A DNA stretch of 15,051 bases from Strigomonas culicis. Its lineage: Eukaryota > Euglenozoa > Kinetoplastea > Trypanosomatida > Trypanosomatidae. The translations under genes were made by a program, and so were the position numbers. This document shows positions 1-5,932 of the stretch, one piece after another. Numbering within the stretch: position 1 is the first letter of the stretch; each line of letters opens with the position of its first letter. A model generated the notes under the pieces. It was not told where the DNA came from, did not search any database, and saw only the letters and a program-made list of their open reading frames with translations. The DNA is taken from assembly GCA_000482145.1 (NCBI GenBank), contig AUXH01000474.1:1-15051 (forward strand). Direction: 5' to 3'.

Positions 1-1
1 C

Positions 2-1516
2 GCGGCGGCGGCGGCGGCGCCGACCAAGCGTGGGGTGCTGCTCAGCCGCCACCAGCGCTTCGTCGTCACGCGGCTGCCCAAGCCGAGCCTCGCGTTCAAC
101 GTGCCGACGGACGACAAGAGCCGACAGAAGCACCTCCACGCCGTCGCGCGCCGCCGCCACCTGCGCAGCCAGCGCAAGGTGGAGCGCGCGCGGCAGGGGC
201 GGCGGGGCCGCGGCGCGAAGGGCGAGAGGGAGGCGGCCGAGGGCCGCGCCGGCAGCGCGAAGGACGCCACAAAGCGAAAAAAGAAACCAGCACAAGAGGG
301 GGAGGAGGAGGAGCAGGACGAGGAGGAGCAGGACGCCTACACCTATCGCCGGCCGGCCGCACAGCACTACTTCCTGCGCACCCTGTTGCTGGACCGCGAG
401 CGGCGCGGCACGTGGCTGCTGCTGGCGCGCGTCATCACGAGCGTGATCACGCGCCTGCGCATCTTGGATGAGGGTGTGTCTCCCCTCCTCACCTCCCCCG
501 CGGCGATGCTGGCGCCCGCCGGCACCTCGCTCTCCAACACGGAGCAACACAACGCGACGCTGAATTACCCGCATAGCAACAACAACACGAACACGTTCAA
601 CAGCAGCGGCGTCAGCAAGAGCCAACCCGCCCCGCCGGGAATGCAGCTGCCAATGGGCGCCTTCCTCTCCCCGTCCGTGAGTCTCCGCGATGTGAGTCAC
701 AAGAACTTCAACAGTCTGAACCCCAACCAGAGGAGCCAGCAGAGCTACAGCCACCTGTTCGCGGCGGCGGCGAGCCACCAGCTGACGGCCTCCGCGGCCT
801 CGTCGCTGTCGCTGCCGCGGCCGTTTTCAGGGGACTCGAGCCATCTGCCGCGGCGGCTCAGCCCGCACACGCGCGCTGGCCTCGCGGACGGCGCCGGGTC
901 CCCGCCGCTGCACCCCGGCGCCCGCGTCTCCACCACGCGGAGGGGCGTCGCGTCGTCGGCGGAGCGGCTCAAGCCGCCGTGCGCCATCATCGACCTCGAC
1001 CACCGCGTGACGCTGCCGGCGATCCCCGACACGGCCGCGAGCACGTCCATGGTGCTGTCCTGTAGCAGCGGCGTCTCGGCGCACCCGCGCGGGCACCCCG
1101 CGGCCGCGTCGGGCGGCGCGCCGCGGGGTGCCGCGAACCCGGAGGCGACACCGCCCCCGTCCGCGCGAGGCGACGACACGGTGGTGCTGGGGGAGGGGGA
1201 GGGGGAGGAGATGCCGCCGCCACTGCTGGACGAGGAGGCCGCGCGCCGCGCGCAGAACCTCCGCGGCGGCGACGTGGAGGCGGTGGCGAGCATCGCGGAG
1301 GCCGCGTGGCGGTCCTTCGTACACCCGGAAGAGCTCGGCCCCGACGGGCAGCCCCTGCGTGACGGCGCAGCCACCGCCGAGATGCTGCGGGCCGCGCTGG
1401 ACCCCCGCCTCACGACGCCCGGCAGGTTGCTGGACCCGCTGTACACGTACGCGTCGACAGAGGCGCACCAGTCGCAGCATAAGAAGAAGTTCCAATTTCA
1501 ATTTGAGAAGTCATAG
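2..1516 (+). CDS. Unrecognised basic/acidic low-complexity protein, 5'-truncated
   Basis: The frame is open from base 2 and ends at a TAG at 1514-1516, giving 504 visible residues; the true start lies upstream of the window. GTG at 35 should not be taken as the start. Visible residues 1-6 are an Ala run. Residues about 40-95 are strongly basic (Arg/Lys-rich), and about 100-111 are a Glu/Asp block. Residues about 120-155 form the only stretch that looks like a folded helical segment, rich in Leu, Ile and Arg and containing RGTWLLLARVITSV. After that come Ser/Asn-rich and Ala/Pro/Gly-rich linkers, then a second possibly helical part near residues 415-485. I see no membrane span and no catalytic motif. 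Coding is supported by length, heavy GC bias at third positions, an AT-rich 3' flank starting right after the stop, and the same strand as all other genes. The function is unknown; a nucleic-acid-binding or scaffold role would be a guess from charge alone. Confidence 0.8.
   Translation, partial: AAAAAAPTKRGVLLSRHQRFVVTRLPKPSLAFNVPTDDKSRQKHLHAVARRRHLRSQRKVERARQGRRGRGAKGEREAAEGRAGSAKDATKRKKKPAQEGEEEEQDEEEQDAYTYRRPAAQHYFLRTLLLDRERRGTWLLLARVITSVITRLRILDEGVSPLLTSPAAMLAPAGTSLSNTEQHNATLNYPHSNNNTNTFNSSGVSKSQPAPPGMQLPMGAFLSPSVSLRDVSHKNFNSLNPNQRSQQSYSHLFAAAASHQLTASAASSLSLPRPFSGDSSHLPRRLSPHTRAGLADGAGSPPLHPGARVSTTRRGVASSAERLKPPCAIIDLDHRVTLPAIPDTAASTSMVLSCSSGVSAHPRGHPAAASGGAPRGAANPEATPPPSARGDDTVVLGEGEGEEMPPPLLDEEAARRAQNLRGGDVEAVASIAEAAWRSFVHPEELGPDGQPLRDGAATAEMLRAALDPRLTTPGRLLDPLYTYASTEAHQSQHKKKFQFQFEKS
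1189..1208 (+). other. Three G5 runs, possible G-quadruplex in coding sequence
   Basis: Three runs of five G separated by single A bases, followed by GG, lie on the coding strand of the first gene and encode an alternating Gly-Glu stretch. Only three runs reach three or more G, so a four-tract structure would need the trailing GG or a split run. The pattern is seen directly; the structure is inferred. Confidence 0.4.
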
Positions 1517-1997
1517 GAATCCCTCTTCTTCCTTTTTATTCTATTTTTATTTCTTCTCTTCTCGTTTTTGCTTCTTAGACACAACATCAACGATATATAA
1601 TTATAATAATAATGATAAGAAAAAAACAATGACTATCAAACAAAAATCAATGTATGTATATTATCATATTATTATATACCTCTGTACAATTGCTTCCTAC
1701 CATGACATGTAGCATACTATCTTCTACTTAGAAAAACAAACAAACAATAAATACCAATCAACCGGCATGATTCAGAGCGCATCTCTTATGCTTTTTAGTT
1801 TTAGTTTTAGTTTTTTTTTTCCTCTTGACGCATACCACTGCATCTCTTCTACCCCTTCCTCACTTCTTTTTCTTTCTGTTCCGCTGCACACAGTTCATCA
1901 TCACATACATCTCACACCCAAATAGAGAAATACTATATAAATATATATATGCGTTTGTAGTATCTAGAAAGTAATAATAAAGAGCGACCTACAACCC
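1517..1997. other. Intergenic spacer, 481 bases, no gene
   Basis: This spacer is AT-rich and holds no convincing ORF. It should contain the 3' UTR and poly(A) site of the upstream gene, then the splice-acceptor region of the next gene. Short motifs include a TTTTAG-type repeat near 1796-1811 and TA-rich stretches near 1930-1950. Confidence 0.7.
1843..1893 (+). promoter_or_regulatory. Predicted spliced-leader acceptor for the gene at 1998
   Basis: A pyrimidine-rich tract, densest at 1863-1883, is followed by CACAG with its AG at 1892-1893, the first AG after the tract. This is the layout kinetoplastids use for trans-splicing. The resulting 5' UTR would be about 104 bases. Confidence 0.55.
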
Positions 1998-2366
1998 ATG
2001 CCGCCCAAGCCCGGCAGCCCCGACGCTGTGCGTGCGGGCGCAGACCCCCTCCAGGAGGTGCACGTGCCGCAGCACCCGATGCCCGCGACGCCGCAGTCCA
2101 CCAAGCGCACTGCGTCGTCGTCCAAGCCGGCCGAGCCGCATGGCGTGCGCCCGCCGCCGCCCGGCCTCAGCGCGGCGGCGCAGGCCCTGCGGGAGAAGGA
2201 CCTCGCGTACCTCCGCGCGCGCGAGGTGCGGCGGACGATGCGCCTTCACTACGAGGCGCAGCGCAAGCGCAACATGATCATGTTTGCCATCGCCTTTCTC
2301 GTGTTTTGCGCGGTGGTGGTGCTGACCTTTGCCTACTTGAAGTCGCTCCCGCCACCACCAGCATAA
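1998..2366 (+). CDS. Small single-span membrane protein, C-terminal anchor
   Basis: The gene encodes 122 residues. Residues 1-58 are Pro/Ser/Ala-rich and probably disordered. Residues 59-92 form a charged helix rich in Arg, Glu and Lys with possible coiled-coil character. Residues about 93-114 are one hydrophobic span (core MFAIAFLVFCAVVVLTFAYL), followed by a short Pro-rich tail. Basic residues flank the N-terminal side of the span (RKRN) and there is no N-terminal signal peptide, so the protein is probably tail-anchored with its N-terminus in the cytosol, or a small mitochondrial membrane protein. Its general shape recalls small cytochrome oxidase assembly factors such as COA3, but I see no diagnostic residue match and do not assign it. 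The codon bias is like that of its neighbours, and an acceptor candidate lies about 104 bases upstream. It is probably a real gene of unknown function. Confidence 0.75.
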   Translation: MPPKPGSPDAVRAGADPLQEVHVPQHPMPATPQSTKRTASSSKPAEPHGVRPPPPGLSAAAQALREKDLAYLRAREVRRTMRLHYEAQRKRNMIMFAIAFLVFCAVVVLTFAYLKSLPPPPA

Positions 2367-2419
2367 CGGGGGGAGGGAAGCGTTAGCGCGCCCCCTACGA
2401 GCGGCGGCTTCTACAGAAC

Positions 2420-2459
2420 CACACACGCACGCACGCACACACACATACATACATACATA
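2420..2459. repeat. CA-type microsatellite grading into CATA
   Basis: A simple repeat changes unit from ACAC to ACGC, back to ACAC, then to ATAC. It lies about 55 bases after the stop of the small membrane protein, so it probably falls in the 3' UTR. Confidence 0.85.
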
Positions 2460-2700
2460 GAGGGAGAAGACATAAAAAAACATAATTGAGCATGCCAGAT
2501 TTACTATTGTTCTATTCTATTCCGTGTTTCCTTTTTCTTCTTCTTTTTCCCTTACATTGCTTTTTACTAACATTTTTAACGACATTATTTTCCCTCTTTT
2601 TTGCCTTCATTGCTTTCATTTCAGTATTTCTCATCGCACAAGCCGCAGAAACATCTATCTGCCATCCCCTCCAGCAACACAGCAACAATGCACACAAAAT

Positions 2701-2762
2701 TTCTCTCTCTCTCTCTCTCTCTTGTTGTAACCCTAATCCCATAACACCACCACCGGCAACAG
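2701..2762 (+). promoter_or_regulatory. Predicted spliced-leader acceptor for CDC73, with (TC)10 tract
   Basis: A perfect TC repeat at about 2702-2722 is followed by an AG-free stretch up to the AG at 2761-2762, the first after the tract. This gives a 5' UTR of about 70 bases before the ATG at 2833. Confidence 0.55.
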
Positions 2763-2832
2763 CAAAAGGTAGTAGCTCAAGCAGCCTTCTTTCGACACCA
2801 CCTCTATACCCCTACTTCCATCTCCTTCTTAT

Positions 2833-4035
2833 ATGGCAGCGACCGCGGAGCAGTGGCGGGCTGTGGTGGACGCCGTTGCCGCCATGGACGACCGCGAGGG
2901 CCTCACGAGCACCTATCAGCCGGATGATGTGCTCGGCGCGCTCGCCGCAAAGGTGTCCGAGTCCACCGGCACGGCGACGAACGAGGACGGGGTGAAGCGG
3001 CTCGAGGCGCTGTGCCGCGCGGTGCACGACCGCGACGCGGCGCCGCTGCGGCAGGCGGAGCAGATCGTCTTCGCAGCGCAGGTCTCGACGACGGAGGGCT
3101 TCCACGTGCGGCCGTCGCTGGCGCAGTTCACGCAGCGCGCCGCGCGGCACGGCGAGGAGGAGGAGGAGGAGGTGCAGGTGCTAGAGGGGCCGCGGTCGCC
3201 GCTGCCCGCGGACGGCGGCCGCGCCCACCCCGTAGGGAAGAAGCGAGCGCGCCGCAGCGACGGCGGCGGCGCGCTCGCCGCTGCGACCGCCACGGCCGCG
3301 CGGCAGACGCCGTATCTTGCCCCCAGCTCGCGGCTGGCGAGCGGCTTCCTGGACGCGTCGACGTACCGCAAGCTTCACCGGCGCGCGCACTTCGCGCCGG
3401 TGATCCTGCTGCCGAGCGCCGTGTCGGCGCCGCTGCAGCTGCTGAACATCAAGCGCTTTCTGGAGGAGGGCGTGTACGTGGACCCGACGACGCTGTGCAT
3501 CGATGAGGCGACCGGCGCGCCGCGGCGGCAGGAGGTGCGGCCGGAGATGGTCGTCGTGCGCCCCGGCAGCTTCAACGACCGCCATAAGTCGCGCACCAAG
3601 TTCTACGAGTTCGTGTGCATCGACGACCCGACGCTGCTGAGGGCGGATCGCGCGACGACCGGCGCCGGCGCGGACGACGCGGATGACGACGCGCCCGGTG
3701 CCTTCCAGCCGCTCTCGTGGCAGTGCGTCTGCTGCGTCTTCGTACAGGGCAATCGGTGGCAGCTGGAGCCCTACTTCCCGGCGCGTCCGACGGCGGCGCG
3801 GCAGCCGGCGGAGCTCTTCCAGCAGGTCAAAGGGTACCTGCCGTACTTTGTGGAAGACAAGGTGCCGCCCGCGCTCGCGGAGTGGCGCGTGACGCCGGTG
3901 CGACTGACGCGCAGTCAGCTGCGCATGCAGCAACACATGCTCGAGGCCTTCACGATCTGGGAACAGCTGTTCGAGTTTTTAGACTTGCACCCCTTCTTCG
4001 GGCAGTTCACGATTGAGGGCGAGGATGAATCGTAA
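2833..4035 (+). CDS. CDC73: Cdc73/parafibromin, PAF1 complex subunit
   Basis: Cdc73 belongs to the PAF1 complex, which travels with RNA polymerase II and supports elongation and histone modification in the nucleus. The protein has 400 residues. Residues about 188-385 match the Ras-like Cdc73 C-terminal domain: APVILLPSAVSAPLQLLNIK (188-207) fits the family's P-I/V-I-L/I-P opening and the N-V/I-K turn, FLEEGVYV (209-216) fits F-L-x-x-G-V-F, CVFVQGNRWQ (301-310) fits the V-F-V-Q-G-x-x-W-Q core, and ELFQQVKGYLPYF (327-339) plus the W351 region fit the later helices. The N-terminal part is less conserved. Residues 108-113 are a Glu run, and KKRARR at 136-141 is a likely nuclear localisation signal. 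At 400 residues it is shorter than human parafibromin (531). ATG 2833 is the first start after the predicted acceptor. A Cdc73 homologue has been reported among trypanosome nuclear transcription complexes. The family call is firm; the function in this organism is inferred. Confidence 0.92.
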   Translation: MAATAEQWRAVVDAVAAMDDREGLTSTYQPDDVLGALAAKVSESTGTATNEDGVKRLEALCRAVHDRDAAPLRQAEQIVFAAQVSTTEGFHVRPSLAQFTQRAARHGEEEEEEVQVLEGPRSPLPADGGRAHPVGKKRARRSDGGGALAAATATAARQTPYLAPSSRLASGFLDASTYRKLHRRAHFAPVILLPSAVSAPLQLLNIKRFLEEGVYVDPTTLCIDEATGAPRRQEVRPEMVVVRPGSFNDRHKSRTKFYEFVCIDDPTLLRADRATTGAGADDADDDAPGAFQPLSWQCVCCVFVQGNRWQLEPYFPARPTAARQPAELFQQVKGYLPYFVEDKVPPALAEWRVTPVRLTRSQLRMQQHMLEAFTIWEQLFEFLDLHPFFGQFTIEGEDES

Positions 4036-4319
4036 GAGAAATGAAGGAAAGAGGAGGATGGAAATAGATGATGCCAAAGAAAAGCAGGCGAACCAATGAA
4101 AACACAAAAAACGAAAGGAGAATAAAAGACACAGTAGAAAAAGGATGAAGAATCACTGTGATGTGATTAGTTTGATGTCAATGGGATGGTCGAGATGTTT
4201 GTTGGTGCTGTGTTCTTTTCTTTTCTTAATTCTTTTTGTTTTGTTTTTCTTTTTTGTTTTCGTCTTGCTTTTTGTTTCCCGGTTGTATGAATAATAATGG
4301 TTAATAAAAAAAAAATAGT

Positions 4320-4360
4320 ACACACACACACACACACACACAAATAATAATAATAAAAAA
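4320..4360. repeat. (AC)n microsatellite followed by (AAT)n
   Basis: About twelve AC units at 4320-4342 run into AAT units and an A run ending near 4360. The repeat lies between CDC73 and HslV, upstream of the predicted HslV splice acceptor, so it would sit in or beyond the CDC73 3' UTR. Confidence 0.9.
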
Positions 4361-4437
4361 AATGTGGTGTGCACTTCGCCATGCTCGTACACGTGTCACC
4401 GCGCGCGTAAGATCTGGACTTTCCCCCACTATCACTG

Positions 4438-4485
4438 TCTTTTTTTTTGTTTCTTGTATTCCTACCCCACCCCTAAACAAAAAAG
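4438..4485 (+). promoter_or_regulatory. Predicted spliced-leader acceptor that fixes the HslV start
   Basis: A pyrimidine tract (about 4438-4474) is followed by the first AG at 4484-4485, 26 bases before ATG 4512. Splicing here would remove the in-frame ATG at 4362 from the mRNA, which supports 4512 as the start. Confidence 0.6.
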
Positions 4486-4511
4486 TCATATACATACATA
4501 TCTCCCTCGTC

Positions 4512-5144
4512 ATGTTCCGCCGCCTGGCTGCCCGCTCTGTCGCGCTGACGGCGACGCCGACGGGGCCCTGCCGTAGCACGACCATCCTCTGCGTGCGCAA
4601 GGACAACAAAGTCATCCTCATCGGCGACCGCCAGGTGACGCTCGGCGAGCGCATCGTCGCGAAGAGCTCTGCGGTAAAGCTGCGGCGGCTGTCGGACAAC
4701 AAGGTCGCGATCGGCTTCGCCGGCAGCACGGCGGACGCCTTCGCGCTGATGGAGAAGCTGGAGTCGAAGCTGCAGGACTTTCCGGACCAGCTGACCCGCG
4801 CGGCGGTCGAGCTCGCGAAGGACTGGCGCACGGACAAGGCGCTGCGCCGCCTGGAGGCCAGCCTCATCGTGTGTAACGACCGCCTCGAGATGTTGGAGAT
4901 CGACGGCCAGGGCAACGTCATCACGCCCGAGGAGGACGGCATCATCGCGATCGGCAGCGGCGGCACCTACGCCAAGGCGGCCGCGCGCGCGCTCGCCGAC
5001 GTGGACGGCTTTGACGCGGAGCGCATCGCGCGCAAGGCGATGAAGATAGCGACCGACATCGACGTCTTCTCGAACAGTAACTGGGACGTGGAGGTGCTGG
5101 AACGCAAGGAGGAGGAGGGCGGTGAGAAGAAGAAGGAGGAGTAA
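4512..5144 (+). CDS. HslV: HslV, proteolytic subunit of the mitochondrial HslVU protease
   Basis: HslV is the threonine peptidase that pairs with the HslU ATPase. In trypanosomes the complex is mitochondrial and has been linked to control of kinetoplast DNA replication. The precursor has 210 residues. Residues 1-22 are rich in Arg, Ser, Ala and Thr with no acidic residue, which fits an import presequence. Thr23 (in the TTILCVRK context) would be the N-terminal nucleophile after processing. Asp39 follows the usual IGD motif, and Lys56 (in VKLRRL) matches the catalytic lysine of bacterial HslV. GFAGSTADAF, ELAKDWRTD and IAIGSGGTYA are hallmark HslV blocks. The mature form is about 188 residues against roughly 175 in E. 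coli; the excess is mainly a Glu/Lys-rich tail of about 11 residues after VEVLERK. The in-frame extension to 4362 is rejected because it reads through T-rich non-coding sequence and precedes the predicted splice site. Confidence 0.96.
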   Translation: MFRRLAARSVALTATPTGPCRSTTILCVRKDNKVILIGDRQVTLGERIVAKSSAVKLRRLSDNKVAIGFAGSTADAFALMEKLESKLQDFPDQLTRAAVELAKDWRTDKALRRLEASLIVCNDRLEMLEIDGQGNVITPEEDGIIAIGSGGTYAKAAARALADVDGFDAERIARKAMKIATDIDVFSNSNWDVEVLERKEEEGGEKKKEE

Positions 5145-5171
5145 TAGACCCATGGGAGCAGACGCACGAAC

Positions 5172-5250
5172 ACTACTACTACTACTAATAAGAAGCAGCA
5201 GCAACAGCAACAGTATCATCGTATTGTAATGACAGGCAACAACAACAACA
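5172..5250. repeat. Cluster of trinucleotide repeats: (ACT)5, CAG/CAA, (CAA)n
   Basis: Three adjacent simple repeats are visible: ACT at 5172-5186, mixed CAG/CAA at about 5194-5213, and CAA at 5237-5250. They begin about 28 bases after the HslV stop and so probably lie in its 3' UTR. Confidence 0.85.
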
Positions 5251-5404
5251 AAAAAAAGAAGTGAGAAAGAAAAGCATCTTTTTTCTTTTCTTCTCGTTGT
5301 CCTTTCAGCACTATTATTGTTGTTATTATGATGAATCACTATGTTGCGTTATACACCAGCGTTGATTATTCTTAGATTCTTCCCCTGGTTTTGAATAATA
5401 CCAT

Positions 5405-5430
5405 TTATTATTATTACTATTATTATTATT
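5405..5430. repeat. (TTA)n microsatellite
   Basis: TTA/TAT units carry one interruption (ACT). The repeat lies in the spacer between HslV and the poly(A) polymerase gene. Confidence 0.85.
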
Positions 5431-5787
5431 GTGTGTCACGATAAAAAAAAAGAGAAAGAGGTACAAAAAGAGAGAACATAAAGAAAAGGAAGATGCACTG
5501 CCGAGCAGAGGGTTTGTCGTTCTTTTTTTTCTTTTCCTTTTTTGTGCCCTTTTGTTTTTTTAAAGCTGCGATTGTATGTTGTTCTTCACCTCTCACCTTC
5601 CGTCGCGTTATCTAACTAATCATAATAAAGACGCGATTTGGAAGGAAACCTATCCTTATTATTATGAATACGTGCACAACGATATTTAAATGTTTAGAGC
5701 TTTTTTTTTTTCTAGCTTCTACTGTTGTGCAAGTATTAATCTTTGCGTTTATGTTACCAACATTCGCAGGAGTAATAATCAAGTGTA

Positions 5788-5841
5788 TTCCTTTCTCTCT
5801 CTGTGTTTACATATCCTCACTTAGTTATCTCCCCTTTCAAG
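5788..5841 (+). promoter_or_regulatory. Predicted spliced-leader acceptor region for the poly(A) polymerase gene
   Basis: A pyrimidine tract at about 5788-5806 is followed by CACTTAG with its AG at 5823-5824. A second short tract leads to an AG at 5840-5841. Either would give a 5' UTR of about 90-110 bases. The choice between them cannot be made from sequence. Confidence 0.45.
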
Positions 5842-5932
5842 ACATTTTAGTTTTACGAACTACTTATTGTTATTGTTAGTTGTTTATTCAGTAACAATCA
5901 TAATAATAAGAGTTCCACTTAGCTAGTCCCTC

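Larger units (their letters stand above)
2367..2832. other. Intergenic spacer, 466 bases, no gene
   Basis: The spacer opens with GC-rich sequence just after the stop, then a CA/CG/TACA simple repeat, then long T/C-rich sequence (about 2500-2630) and a CT repeat before the next gene. Open frames in it are low-complexity, and one runs into the coding sequence in the wrong frame. I see no RNA gene. Confidence 0.7.
4036..4511. other. Intergenic spacer, 476 bases, no gene
   Basis: A purine-rich segment (about 4036-4145) follows the CDC73 stop, then a T-rich segment (4205-4275), an AC microsatellite with an AAT run, and a pyrimidine tract before HslV. The reading frame of HslV stays open back to an ATG at 4362, but that part looks non-coding. 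Confidence 0.7.
5145..5932. other. Intergenic spacer, 788 bases, no convincing gene
   Basis: The spacer holds ACT, CAG/CAA, CAA and TTA simple repeats and several A or T runs, then AT-rich sequence up to the acceptor region. One 71-codon + frame (5664-5879) is hydrophobic and AT-rich, unlike every real gene here, and is treated as chance. I see no tRNA- or snoRNA-like element. Confidence 0.65.

Noticed and set aside
745..1501. Opposite-strand frames over the first gene
   Set aside because: They are low-complexity Arg/Ala/Ser shadows of the + gene and oppose the direction of all other genes.
2727..2740. Telomere-like sequence TAACCCTAATCCC
   Set aside because: Only about one and a half units are present and no further copies follow, so it is most likely chance.
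2486..2995. 169-codon frame starting in the spacer and overlapping CDC73
   Set aside because: It is built from T/C-rich spacer and then out-of-frame CDC73 codons, and has no recognisable content.
4362..4511. In-frame N-terminal extension of HslV
   Set aside because: It translates AT-rich spacer containing a pyrimidine tract and lies before the predicted splice acceptor. The basic presequence beginning at 4512 is a better fit.
5664..5879. 71-codon hydrophobic frame in the HslV-poly(A) polymerase spacer
   Set aside because: It has AT-rich codons unlike any neighbour, and its length and hydrophobicity are expected from T-rich sequence. It also contains the acceptor tract for the next gene.
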